DNA from: Aplectana chamaeleonis
Taxonomy: Eukaryota > Nematoda > Chromadorea > Rhabditida > Cosmocercidae
Assembly: GCA_029168955.1 (NCBI GenBank)
Contig: JAPDOI010000175.1
Span: 1,240,001 to 1,304,000, forward strand
Reading direction: 5' to 3'
DNA: 64,000 nt
Positions 21,920-33,138 of this stretch are shown here, one piece after another. The notes below the pieces were generated by a model. It worked only from the letters and a program-made list of their open reading frames with translations, made no database searches and was not told where the DNA came from. A program made the translations under genes and the position numbers. Every line of letters begins with the position of its first letter. Positions within the stretch are counted from its first letter, which is position 1.

Positions 21920-22415
21920 CTAAAAAATCCCACATATACAAATCATAACAACATGATATAATTGATTTTTCATTAAATCGTAGATCATGCAGTAAAAAAT
22001 CATTAGTTCTCTTGCTCGTCTTCATTTGCGGCTTCTGCTTCTTCAATTTCATTGCCCCGCGCCTCTCTCGCCCTCTCAGACAAACATCGAAGCTTCTGAA
22101 ATGGGAAGAGTGGTTGGGTGTATGACCCCAATTGGGTCCTACTTTTTTTCCCCATGGATTTATTTAAAATAAGCCGAAATGGAAGGAAAAACTCACATGT
22201 GCAGGAACCAGTATGTTTTTCTCCAAAACGTACGCACGCACATCGGTCCTGCAGTACAAAACAATTCTGAAGGACTTCAAACCTGCCCGCGCCATCATTC
22301 AAAGTTCATACGAGGGAAGTATACAACGCGTAGGTCGAACCTGCGGAAACGAATAGTATTGCTACTATTTCTCGGGCATTTATAATGAAGCCCCTTATAC
22401 GTACCCCGTTCTGGT
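21920..22415. other. no recognised gene
   Basis: A 99-residue minus frame (22302-22003) and other short frames have no recognisable features. Confidence 0.5.
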
Positions 22416-22419
22416 TCCA

Positions 22420-23190
22420 GACAGTTATAAGCTCAAAACGTCGTACTTTGTGCTTTTCGTGCCTTCCAAAACGCTCAGTAAATGTAGGAAAATCTGTAAA
22501 CGGGCCTCACAATCGTGTTCAGCGCAAAACAACCCCCCTGGCAAAGTCTGGGTGAAGTCACATTTTCCAAACAATGTGCAGACTGATAGCGTTCTGGACT
22601 CCTACAAATTTTCAGTTGAAAGCTAACTTTTATAAATTAGGGATTCTGAAAGCGCTTCGTAGAAATGTTTCAGATTCGACTTCAACCCCCCCCCTCCCTA
22701 GATAGGCTATTTGGGGCGCTGCTCATGAATCTGCGATTTATTTGTCGATTTTCCAAAGTTTTCGAAGTAATTCGCTCAAAGCATCCCAGCGAGCAAAATT
22801 TTTGGGGCAAGACGCCACTTCCGAGATTTCCAGATTTTTTCGATATATGTGTCACAAGGTCCGTCTCTGAGGGTGGTTTGATGTGCCTAACACGAATCTG
22901 AGGTCAGTTTGCCGATTTCCTACAGGTTACGGTAGATTACGGTGGGAAATACGGTAGTTTGATCAACGTCTCAGATTCGACTCAAAATTTGTATGCGGGG
23001 GTTATTAGGGGTTGTGAATACGAATTTTATGTCCGCTTTCCGAACTACTGAGTATGTTTTGCCCTACAAATGCCGTATTGCCTACCGTAAACAACAGTAA
23101 ACGTCAAAATTTCGACAAACAGACCCCAGATTCGTACTCAGCACACTAGATTACCTCTACATACTAGTTTTGAGCAGAATCCGAATTTTT
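22420..23190 (+). repeat. dispersed repeat, inverted partner of 17.4-18.4 kb
   Basis: Shares ordered blocks with the inverted 17440-18350 region (for example AAATTTGTATGCGGGGG). It also contains a run of ACGGTAG/TACGGT words near 22925-22960. Confidence 0.65.
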
Positions 23191-23194
23191 TTCA

Positions 23195-24130
23195 GAACAC
23201 CCAAAAAAGGAGGTGCAAAACTATGTAGTTGAGGGGGGCCACTCAGAATTCAAGTGATAAATGGATGATGCTGCTTCCAAAATCTGTATAATTCCATGAA
23301 ATTTCTGGGAAATCACGAGTGATAACGCTTTCATATATCAGATAACGAGAAAATTCTCATTTTCATGAATGAATCTTTCCATTTCTATGGGTAATTCTTG
23401 AGTGCCCCACTAGTTTTGCACCGTAAAGTCAACAGACAAATATAACATTAAAAAAATACATCTGGAAACAATAGATTTGGAATCGAATCTGATCAAAAGC
23501 AAAACGGAGGGCTGGATGATGATGAAGATGCGGGAGCGAGGTCTGAGTGTATGCGCCACTGACAGTCTGCCTGACTCTGGCCGTCTGCGATGCCTATGAT
23601 TGGCTCGTCGCCGTCCCACCACAATAGGACACGTTAAATGTTGCGAAATATACGCAACACCTCCAGGTCACATCAGAAAGTGCGAGACGTGACGAAACAT
23701 GACTTCGAGGTGACAACCGAAGGCTCATTTGTCCAGCGTTGAGCAGCATCGAGAGGCGCACAACAGCGGGAACGCACGCTCTCGCCACGTATGGACGCTG
23801 CCTAAGGTGAAGTGTGTCACCAAAGTGCTCCTGGAAATGTCAGCAGCAGTTTTGTTGAGTATTCATTGTCATGGAGGTCATTACAAGCGGAGTATCCTGA
23901 CAATGAAATGGCACAGATGTTCTGGAATTTCGTTCCTAAGATGCATTTTTAAGCGATTTAGGATTCACAGGCTCCATCCCGCCAGAGGTCAAAAATTTCG
24001 CAATGCTGGGAAACGATGGATAGTTGACTGATTGAGAAGAGCGCTGTTCACAGTTATATATCTCTGGCAATTTACTCCACGATATTGGCTCGTTAGGCAA
24101 TTTCCAAGATGACATATCGTCTGAAGCATA
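23195..24130. other. no recognised gene
   Basis: Only a short fragment of the GTGACCTC palindromic family near 23660-23720 is seen. Confidence 0.5.
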
Positions 24131-24133
24131 AGA

Positions 24134-25056
24134 TTTTTACGCCCTGAGGGCACATAAAGTGTGTCCGAATGAGAATGGCGGCCCATGCGGCATGCGCGCG
24201 CTGCAGGCGGTCGTCGCATTTGTCGCTTTCGGAGGAGCATACAAAACTAGTCTTCCTGCACAGCCATTAACTACAAGCGGGGCCGGCACCGGCTGGCAGC
24301 AGACAAACTACGTCGATCAATCAGCTCTACAGTCGAGAGAGGGGAGGAGGGTGGAAGCCGTCTGAACACTCGTCCGAGAGCGGCACATGAGACGGCCGCC
24401 TGCAACGCACGCCGGCAGAAGGGGCCGCCCTCCTCATCTGAACACACTTTAGGTGCAGTTTTAGGCCTGAAAACCACATTTAGTAATTGGTTGCCCGGAC
24501 GTGAAATTGCACCAAAAATTTCATCGACGCAGCTCCAAGCCGAACAGCGCTACCTAGGGTGGGGTCAATGAAAAAAATCGACTGCTGTTAAATATTTACA
24601 AGTATTTATCGAATCTTGAATTAGGGAGTTTTGCGTTACTACAACGTGCGGAAACCCTAGTCCCGGACCCAAGTAATTGATTTAGTTCTTTTAGCCGGTT
24701 GAAAATTGTCTTTGAAGACCCATTTTTAGGTGCGATACAATTGATTTTATCACACCTGAAAATAGGTTTTCAGAGACCGTTTTGAACCGGCTGAAAGAAC
24801 CTAATCGTTTACTTGGGTCCGTGATCAGGGTTTCCGCACGTTGTAGCAACGCGAAACTCCCTAACCTAAATTTCGATAAACACTTGTAAATACATATTTC
24901 ACAGCAACCGATTTCTTCATAGACCCCACCCTACGTAGCGCTGTTTGGCTTAAAGCTGCGTCTATGAAACATCCGAATCTTCACATCTGGATAGTCAATC
25001 ACTGAATGTGGTTTTCATGCCTTAAACTGCACCTATGTGCCCTCAGGGCATAAAAA
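24134..25056. mobile_element. large palindromic element carrying a nested MITE
   Basis: Outer ends TTTTTACGCCCTGAGGGCAC and the complement GTGCCCTCAGGGCATAAAAA face each other. From there to the centre near 24745 the arms match: AGGTGCAGTTT, CGCTACCTAGGGTGGGGTC, TTAGGGAGTTT, ACGTGCGGAAACCCT and ACTTGGGTCCG all recur inverted. Without the insert the element is about 630 bp. No coding sequence. The next 200 bases to the right repeat part of an arm (GCTGTTCGGTTTCAACCTGCG). Confidence 0.85.
24157..24449. mobile_element. nested TA-flanked MITE (293 bp)
   Basis: Begins AAGTGTGTCCGAATGAGAAT and ends with the complement of AAGTGTGTTCAGATGAGGAG. It is flanked by TA on both sides and has long imperfect GC-rich arms with GGCGGCC and GCAGGCGG. 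The opposite arm of the host palindrome reads straight through the site without the insert, which proves the boundaries and the TA target. Confidence 0.9.
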
Positions 25057-25400
25057 CTAGCTCCGCCAGCCCTTTGCTGTTCGGTTTCAACCTGCGTTTA
25101 TGAAATTTTGGGTACGCTTTCACATGTGGACAACCATACATGAAGAAAGACATGCGGATTTTCTCGCAAGGGGGGGCTGAGCAAATGCCCGATTTAGGAG
25201 GGGGGTCGAGCCAAAGTTGGATTGTATCACACCTCGCGCCGTAGCCTGTATGCATGCATCATATAATATCGCTGCTAAGATATGGGAAAAGGGGCGAAAT
25301 GGGCTGAGATAGCAACAAAAGCGTTTTTTGCTTTTGATTTACTTCACGGAGCTCCAATCCAAATTTTGAAAGAACCATCCTCTCCATCGCGACCTATTGG
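25057..25400. other. no recognised gene
   Basis: Partial arm-like repeat of the preceding palindrome, then ordinary sequence. Confidence 0.5.
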
Positions 25401-25409
25401 TACCAATCA

Positions 25410-26420
25410 TCTATCAAAAAGGGGTCTTCCAAGCGAAAAAGGGTTTGGTTGGCGTCAGAAACGTTCCAACAGAAAGTGAACAATAGGCAAGAAGAGTGAG
25501 GAGAGTCTACAAAAAGTGAACAATATTCTCTGAGAGTAGTTTTCTTGGTTAACACTTCTAAACAGCGGAAACAAACCGTTGTGGCATTTTAAGAGGATAA
25601 GTTTAGTGTCTTTCGGAAAAAGGGCTCCTATTCGTTTCAGGAGATTTTACGGGATTAATCTTGCTTGATGCTGTATTTCTATTTTATAGTTATGCTTCTC
25701 CTTACAGCAAGACCTAACCGTCTGTCTAAGTCTTTTCGACATCATCTTCTATTCCGATGGTAAGTATTAGGTTTACATGCCCTTACATTTTAACGGTTCT
25801 CGCGTAGTCAAGACCATTTTTGGAACCACAGAGTGCTACCGTGTAGAACACCGCAACGGTTTGTTTTCGCTGTTTAGAAGTGTCGACCAAGAAAACTACT
25901 CTCAAAGAATATTGTTCACTTTTTGTAGACTCTCCTCATCCTACTTGCCTATTGTTCCCTTTTTGTTGGAACGTTTCTGACGCCAACCAAACCTCCTTCG
26001 CTTGGAAGACCCCTTTTTGATAGGATTGTTCATTTTTTCTTAATATTACGAAGTAATATCCCTGAAAAATCTTCAATATTTTTCAAATAGCATGAATTGC
26101 TATAATAATCAGTAAGCAACAAACTTGTTGCGCATTCTACAGATGAAGCACCACTCACTTTCCACGACGTTCTGATGACGCCAGTAGATGCCGTATGCAC
26201 TTGGCACCACCTCAGAGGATCGCGGGGTCGTAATGGAGCACAATAGGCTTTCACCTCGACGAGGATAGCGAGGGCAGCACGAGGGGAAGAGCTGCTGCTC
26301 GAGCAGCACGTGCTGCCTTTGTGCTGCTCTTAGCAGCACCTGCTGCCCTCGTGCTCCTTTCGTCGCCTCAGCTGCTGCTCTCCGTTTTGGCCAGCGCTGT
26401 GTGGTAACTTTGCTCAAAGT
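25410..26420 (+). mobile_element. composite foldback/minisatellite element, copy 1
   Basis: Left arm CTATCAAAAAGGGGTCTTCC, then AAGCG, GTTTGGTTGGCGTCAGAAAC and GAGGAGAGTCTACAAAAAGTG, is matched by the inverted right arm ending near 26025 (arms over 150 bases). It continues with ATATTACTTCGTAATAT-type text (26040-26130) and a degenerate CRE-like unit (26160-26190: CTGATGACGCCAGTAGATGC), then GCTGCT/AGCAGC-rich sequence. The same order, inverted, is found at 34558-35431. Confidence 0.75.
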
Positions 26421-26424
26421 GGTT

Positions 26425-29400
26425 CATTTGGGCAGCTACAAGGACATTGATAATCAGCTTGGAGAGCTTCTGAGCATAAACATTTAGACTCCCAGATATC
26501 TGTATACAAGGTGCACACACACGCCGCTTCGCGGCGTACTTGTGGGCGTGCTTTAAGATCTATGGATTATTTGAATTACAGAGCAGTGCCTCGCTGCGCT
26601 AAACAGCCTTGAAGGCACAGTGCAACATCAGGAGTAAAATTTGATATTATAGCCCGCCCAGCGTGAGTAGCAACCATGCCAAGCGCGAGATCTCAATTCG
26701 CTGTAATAAATGAGAAACTTCAAGGAAAAAGTCGGCTCCGCCCCAAAAGCCTAACTGCATCGCCCCGGAAAGAGAACCAAGAGCTCTGCTATTGTACATT
26801 TTGCTTTTGAGCATCGCCACACAAACTAAATTTTCCGTTTGCAAAAATTTGGGTTATCTTTTCGAGGTCGAAACGCTTGATTATGCTTTTATGGTTTTGT
26901 GAGCGGGGTCGACTTTTTCAGTGTAGTTTCTCACTTTTTTGATAGAATTGAGTTCTCGAGCTTGACAGGGTTGCTATACACGGTGGGCGGACTATAATAC
27001 CGAATTTTACCCCTTAGGTAGAGTCCCGCACAATTTTTCGCAGAAAAAGCATTTTGCGGCGTTTTTTTGCGCTCACAAAGCGCTGCATCGCTATAACTTG
27101 CTTCAAAGTGGTCCGATTTCAATTTTGGAGTAATTTCTATATTGCTTTCATTGAGTCCTCTGATCACAGTGGTATCTCTTTTTTTATACGAAAGTATTAG
27201 AAAACATTAGATTGAACGCAAGAAGTATCGAAAAATGCATATGCGCGACATTGAGGTCTCAAGTTTCGCTATCTCCACTTGGTTCAAATATTGGAGCGAA
27301 GAAAACCCCAAATGCGAATTTCCGCCTTAAAAGGAAGCTGCCTTCAAAGGCACAGAACACCCAGAAAGATGATTTTTTTAGTTTTTATGCTGGTCTTAAG
27401 GAGGGTCACCTCTGATCACAGTGGTATCTCTTTTTCGTCCAAGACCCCCTATGAACAGAGTTATGGCATTAAAGATGCCTATATTTAAAGGGTGAAAAAT
27501 TGGTGGATGAGTTGTTTCTTCTCTTCATTCGCAATTGTTGCCTGGAGAGCGAGCCAGGATAAGGAGACAGTCTGACTATGGTCTGAAGAACGACGAATTG
27601 TTGAGAATTCAGTCATTCATCTAGCCGCTACAGAGTTTGGAAATCTGGTGAGGGGTGTGGCCCGTGCAGGTGAGCGAAGCAGGTCGGGCCTAAGGTGGTC
27701 GCCTATATCTCGCTTATTCGGAGGAATTGAGATCTCGCACTTGGCGCGTCTTATAAGAGGGGTCTACTAGACAATCAAATAAAATCACAAAATTCGTGAT
27801 GTGAGGGTGTAGTGTTGATTTCAAGGTACACAACAGCTTTTTGGTGGGGGTGTGGGGGGTTAGTGTTCTCACCGCGTTTTCTGAGACGACGCATTACGAA
27901 TTATCCATGTCGAATTCGTACAGAGTGTACTGTCGCATATAGAAAGCTTGCGAAGCCTGTATGAAGGGAAAGCAAACCACAGATGAAGTCGAGTATCTTT
28001 GCAGCCATCTTCCAGAAAAAGACACAGAACGGATATCAAATTGGGGAATAGTTATGTAAGCAAAGAAAGTGTGAGGACTGCTTCCATAAGTATCGTACGC
28101 GTATCTAGATTTCGGGGATGCGTGCCCACTCCTACTCGCTAAACTTTAACCACCAATACTCTGCTCGAAATCTATTCTAAGATCCACCAAAAACGTCCTT
28201 TTTCATGAGACAGTATGCCATCGCAAGGAATTAGGGCGCAACTGCCTTTTTAATCGGTAAGCATATCAATAAATGATTGGATGTGCACCGCTATATTTCT
28301 CCATGTCTCAGTATTCCGCTGTTTTTGATAATAGAAATCCTGAGCTCTATACAAGTACCCCCAAAGATTAGGTTGTTCACAGTAGAATAAAAATAGAGAG
28401 CATATAAATCATTAAATCTGAAGTAAACTAGGAAATCTGTATATTACCAAACATGTTTTAGTGATTTTTAATCATTTCCATTGAAATCCAGGAAGAATGC
28501 ATTCAGGTGAGCTTTCAGATCGGATAAGCAGTGTGGGGCGCGCACAACATGCGCCCGGCGGGAGGCGGACACACGGAGTTTTTGGCGTGGTCTGAGTCTG
28601 AGGTCTTGCCCGTACACTTTTCAGTTCCAAGCGTGAGCGATTTATCTGTTTACCTGCGCGGCCACCTCAAAGGTGGTAATTTTATGCAAAATTCACATTT
28701 TCGTTGCATCAAGTCTTTCAAAAAATCTGGTACTTAATTGATCATCAAATCGAACACCGTCTGTAGAAAAAGGATTTTCGTTAGGTTTGAGATGGTACAT
28801 TCGAGTAAAATAGTTCCTTGCGAGCAATGTGAATGGTCCAGCTCGGTCAAAGGCTGATGAATTATACTGAAAAAGATGATGAGTCGTCATTCTCATAGGA
28901 TGATAGTTGTGTGGAACTGACCGAAAATTTGAGAAATGTTCAACCCTTTTGAAATAATTTATTCAGTGTGTTCTACAAGATTCGACAACAATTTGAGTTT
29001 CTTTTCGAATCTTGAAGGTATGTGTCGAAAACTTTGGAAAATCACGTTCTTACTTTAAAATTCGTTTTCATGGCTTTGAACTTTACTCGCATTTTCCAGT
29101 GAAACATATTTTTTTGATTTTGGACAAGGACCACGAGGACTTGTATTTTCAAATGCTGAGCGGCAATGGTTTGCCGAAAATGGAACGAAATGGCCAATAC
29201 GTTTTCTCCACGAAAAACACTATGCTCACAATATTCAAAGCAGACAGTTCTCAAAATTTACTTTGCATTTAATTAAACAATTTTAAACCATCCTGAGAAA
29301 GTTCACGACAATAATTTCGAAAGAAGAAAACATTTTTATTGAATCATTGCTTGTTCGGGAGGAAAAAAATCACCATTTATAGAGAGATCGCCAAATGATG

Positions 29401-29940
29401 GATACTCTGATATTTGCAATTTCGTTCGCCCCAGACATTCCTCTAACCAGTGCGAATTTTAGTAAATTAAGAATATTTTGGGGAAACTTCCATCTTTGGA
29501 ATATGTGGGTATATCGTTTTTCCCAAAGAAAGCCATGATTCGTCTTTAAAATCGAGAAAAACAGAATATTGTGCCTAATTCTTATCTTTACGGTCACAAA
29601 ACCGAGTGAAAATAGATTCTTGTTTAGGGATAGAGAATATCTCTGTTGAGGAATGTTTTTGGGACACGCACATTCACTACCGACCGAGGCCTGTGTTGAA
29701 CGGCCCTCGCAAACTCGTGCCAGATACGAGGCAGTCTTACATGGGCATGAGACAGTCGGCAATGCGAGCATCATTTCCTCGATCGGTGGCGAAGATCAAA
29801 GGATATAATCAAGGGTGAAACTCCCGTGAGGGATATCAATAGGCCTCCCTGGGGTCTTTATCTTTGATGGGTCGCTGCAGCGCTGCTGCTGAAAGCGACA
29901 TATCACCTGCGAAATAAAATTACAAAGAAAAGAAAAGATC
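26425..29940. other. no recognised gene; scattered short repeats
   Basis: Contains a hairpin ACGCCGC/GCGGCGT at about 26524 and a 27-bp exact direct repeat (27157 and 27409). Frames at 29012-29272 (+) and 29774-29370 (-) are open for 86 and 134 codons but have no recognisable domain or splice context. Confidence 0.45.
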
Positions 29941-29943
29941 ATA

Positions 29944-30090
29944 AATGAGGAGCAGCAGTTGGGGCCACAATGAGGAGCAGCAGTTGGGGCCACAATGAAG
30001 AGCAGCAGTTGGGGCGACGACTGGAGCAGTTGGGGCAACTGTAGCAGCAGGTGGGGCAACTATACGAACAGCAGTTGGGGCAGTCAGCGG
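29944..30090 (+). repeat. 25-bp minisatellite, AGCAGCAGTTGGGGC
   Basis: Two perfect units of ATGAGGAGCAGCAGTTGGGG followed by CCACA, then four to five degenerate ones. It lies beside the CRE-like array and shares the AGCAGC theme with 26280-26390. Confidence 0.8.
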
Positions 30091-30227
30091 AGCAAGAGGA
30101 CACAACGTGCTGCCCTGGGCAGCAGTTGGGGGAACGAAAGGGGCTTACACCTCGACGAGTAAATGCGTTAGTAATCCCCTCGTGCTGCCTTACTAAGCCG
30201 CGAGTATCTGAGACCTTGACACGACGT

Positions 30228-30680
30228 ACTAATGACGTCACCAGATGCTTTATGCCCTTGGCACGACCTTGGCACGACGTCCTGATGAGGTCAGCAGATG
30301 CCCTATGCACATGGCACGTCTTGGCACTACGTCCTGATGACGTCGTGAGATGCCCTATACACTTGTTACGACCTTGGCACGACAACATGATGACGTCATC
30401 AGATGCCCTATGTACTTTGCATGACATTCTGATGACGCCATCAGATGCCCTATGTACTTTACATGAAGCCCTGATGACGTCATCAGATGCCCTATGTTCT
30501 TTAGATGGCACCCTGATGACGTCATCAGATGCCCCATGTACTTTACATCACACCCTGATGACGTCATCAGATGCCCCATGTGCTTTACGTGACACCCTGA
30601 GGATGTCATCAGATGCCCTATGTACTTTACATGACATCCTGATGACCTCATCAGATGCCCTATGTCATTCATCCCGTTAG
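30228..30680 (+). repeat. 42-bp CRE-like minisatellite, about 10 units
   Basis: Units start near 30228, 30283, 30331, 30386, 30429, 30471, 30513, 30555, 30597 and 30639; the last six are exactly 42 bases apart. Each has, intact or altered, the 14-base perfect palindrome TGATGACGTCATCA, which contains TGACGTCA, the CRE/ATF core, then AGATGCCCTATGTACTTTAC. Because 42 is a multiple of three, long but meaningless frames open on both strands. Confidence 0.92.
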
Positions 30681-30689
30681 CTGGCGTCT

Positions 30690-31370
30690 GGCGAAGCGGG
30701 ATGCCCAGTTGGCGATGTCTACGTATATGGCTCTTGTATTGAGGCAAGTGAACAGGGCGATCCAGACTTTTGTGCTGTGGTCGGAGTTCCGAATATTGAA
30801 AGGTCCCAGATAGTCGACGGCGCTATTGTAGAATGGTCACAGCGGTTGTGTAACTCTTTCTCGGGGATAATTCGGGAAAGGTGGCAGATGGAAAGGTGTG
30901 GCTTTCTTTTTCTTGCAATAGAAACAATATTTCTACACAACTCTCCGTACTTAAGCTCTGCCTTGAGGGATCCACATAAGCTGTCGTAGAGCCGCGAGGG
31001 TTTGAGAGATACCGATATGATTATGTGTCGTATGTTGATGAAGAATGTATAAGGTGATGATCCATGTGTGTCGAGGGAGAATGATAGGGTCGTTGGTGTC
31101 GAATGAAAGGGTTGAGTTAGCGAATCGTTCTCTGGATCTCCATAAACGCGTTTGATCGTCGTAGTCAGCGCGGAGGTTTGTTTTCTGTTCCGGCGTAATT
31201 GGATTATACAACTGAGCTTGACGGAAAAGTGCGAGTGTTGCTAGTTGATTGTAGTTGGATCGTTGTGTTGCTTTTCCCCTTTTCTTGTTGATCGCTGCTC
31301 TTACGTTTGTCACGAATATGATGATCCAGGTCATGACGTGTAGTAGGGAGTTCCAGGAGTGTAGTTTCAT
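30690..31370 (-). pseudogene. BEL/Pao integrase (broken)
   Basis: Minus-strand frames hold the spacer RSNYNQLATLALFRQAQ, the H2C2 zinc block HTTHNHIGISQTLAALRQLM and, in another frame below 30940, residues such as FTCLNTRAIY read across frames, which belong to the integrase catalytic core. Two frameshifts occur between 30950 and 30720. The sequence stops abruptly at the CRE-like minisatellite near 30685, so the rest of integrase and the 3' LTR are lost. It would join element cDNA to the genome. Confidence 0.78.
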
Positions 31371-32715
31371 TAAGTTGTCGATAACTGGTGTTGATGTTGC
31401 ATATTTCTCGATGGTTGCAGTGTTGGTGTGTAATACGAATTTTGTTGAGGAGTCGCTTTTGTCTTCCGGCCAATATTCTTCGGATGATTGAAGAAATTGT
31501 GATCCGTCCCACCACAGTTCATTTGAAAGAAGCTCATGAGTCGTAGCGCCTCTACTACCGATGTCGGCTGGATTGAGATTTGTTGGAACAAATCGGAGAA
31601 TAGCGTTCGGGGCATTCCGTTTGATTGCTTTTACGCGATTTTGTACGAACGCTGGCAGACTTGATGATGATTTTGTCCATTGGAAAATGGTTTTCGAGTC
31701 GGAACAGATGTAGTGATTGTTGATGTCGAGTTGTAGCTCCTTGAATCAAATGATTCATCAGAGTAGATCCGAGGGCGAGGGCGCTGAGTTCTAATCGTGG
31801 AATGGTTACCGTGTTATGGAGCGGTGATAGTCGAGTTCGTCCCATTAAGAATTTCACGTCGACGTGATCAACACATACAATTCTGAGATATGCTGCTGCG
31901 CAGTAAGCATTACGTGATGCGTCGGTGAAGATGTGAATTTGAAGTGAATTCCATTTGAATTTTGGTTTGATGATGGTACGAGGTAGTTCAAGGAACGGTT
32001 GAGTCCATGTAGATGTGATGTTGATCCATGACTCCTGTTTATCCTTAGGGAGAAGCTCGTCCCATTGCAGCTGTTTTCGCCATAGACTTTGTAGAAACAT
32101 CTTAGCGACTACTGTCACACGAGCAATGAAACCAAGAGGGTCGTAAATGGAAGCGACGATCTTCAGTACTGAACGTTTCGTGGGATGGTTTGATGGATTT
32201 TGTTGAAAGGGAAGGCGAATGGTGATGCTATCGGAGGTGACATTCCATGTCAGCCCTAATAATTTTGTAGTCTTGTCGATGGGTAAATGTTCGTGGGATT
32301 GCAGCTTGTCGTTAACTTCGGTGTTGAAAGACATCCATTCGCGAACGTTCATGTCGGCGAGGGAAAACAGTTGTTTCGTTTCCGTGTATTTTTGAATGGC
32401 TTCGAATACGGAAGATGCGGAGAGAAAGATATTGTCGACATAGCATGATTCAGGTAGCTCGTGGGCTAGAGGTGTGGCTGTCTTTGTGAGGTGCAGGTGG
32501 ATCGTTGCTGCGAGTAAAAATGCGTTGCAGATGAGGCCAAATGGGACTCGTTGGAAATTATAGATGATGCTGTTATCGTTCATAGGTGGATCCCGGTGGT
32601 TTTTCAGCCAAAGGAATTTGGTGAATGGTCGGTCACATTCGTTTAATCCAACCATTAGGTAGGCCTTTTCGATGTCGCTGATGAGGAGAATGGGAGCGAA
32701 ACGAATGCGGAGGAT
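31370..32715 (-). pseudogene. BEL/Pao reverse transcriptase and RNase H
   Basis: A long minus frame (from about 32715 to 31555) starts with LRIRFAPILLISDIEKAYL (motif A aspartate) and continues FTKFLWLKNHRDPP, FQRVPFGLICNAFLLAATI (motif B) and SCYVDNIFLSASS. YVDN in place of YVDD is a usual BEL/Pao variant. IVASIYDPLGFIARV is the connection, and IHIFTDASRNAYCAAAYLR with LELSALALGS is RNase H. Residues before 32715 in this frame come from an inserted repeat, not the gene. The N-terminal part of RT lies at 35432-35990. A frameshift near 31600 separates it from integrase. Confidence 0.88.
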
Positions 32716-32730
32716 AATCGCTCCAGCCGC

Positions 32731-32753
32731 GAAGCGGCTGGAGAGGTTTGGTT
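32731..32753. other. perfect GC-rich hairpin at insertion edge
   Basis: CTCCAGCCGC and GCGGCTGGAG are exact complements around a GAA loop, 10-15 bases from the point where BEL sequence resumes. A hairpin near one end is a Helitron-type trait, but the usual CTRR end is not present. Confidence 0.85.
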
Positions 32754-32955
32754 TTACCCGGGACTTGTGATCACTTAGAATTCTGTAAAGTAGTTTATAA
32801 AACCTATTAAACAAATTCTTCAGAGATTTGCATCGGGTTATAGGTGAGAGGGTCCAGGAGGCACATGCTGACAAAATTTGAGCCAAATCGGTTCAAAACT
32901 AACAAAGTTAGATCGGCGAGTCCTTATCAAAAATGCTTGTTGTGCGTGTAACTCG

Positions 32956-33015
32956 TTGCTGCTTCCTGCTTCCTGCTTCCTGCTTCGCGCTTCGTGCTTC
33001 GTGCTTCGCTCCTCG
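32956..33015 (+). repeat. 7-bp microsatellite, TGCTTCC/TGCTTCG
   Basis: About eight tandem copies of a TGCTTCN unit. Confidence 0.85.
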
Positions 33016-33138
33016 TGCGTTACGCACCCTTAGTAGTGGCCACTGGCAATGGTCGCAGGCGATCAGTTGGGCAGGCAGGTAAGTTGGTATGCGAATAGAT
33101 AAGCAGGCTGGTGAGTAGGTAGACAATGAGTACTTACT

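Noticed and set aside
21693..21923. Arg/Ala-rich frame of 76 residues
   Set aside because: Lies entirely within a MITE inverted repeat.
29012..29272. 86-residue frame as a gene
   Set aside because: No homology, no splice context and no conserved motif; length is compatible with chance.
30228..30680. CRISPR array
   Set aside because: There are no unique spacers; whole 42-bp units are repeated, in a nematode-like genome.
30051..30747. Long open frames on both strands (209, 190 and 130 residues) around the minisatellites
   Set aside because: The 42-bp unit is a multiple of three, so frames stay open by repetition alone; the proteins are just repeats of a unit and have no domain.
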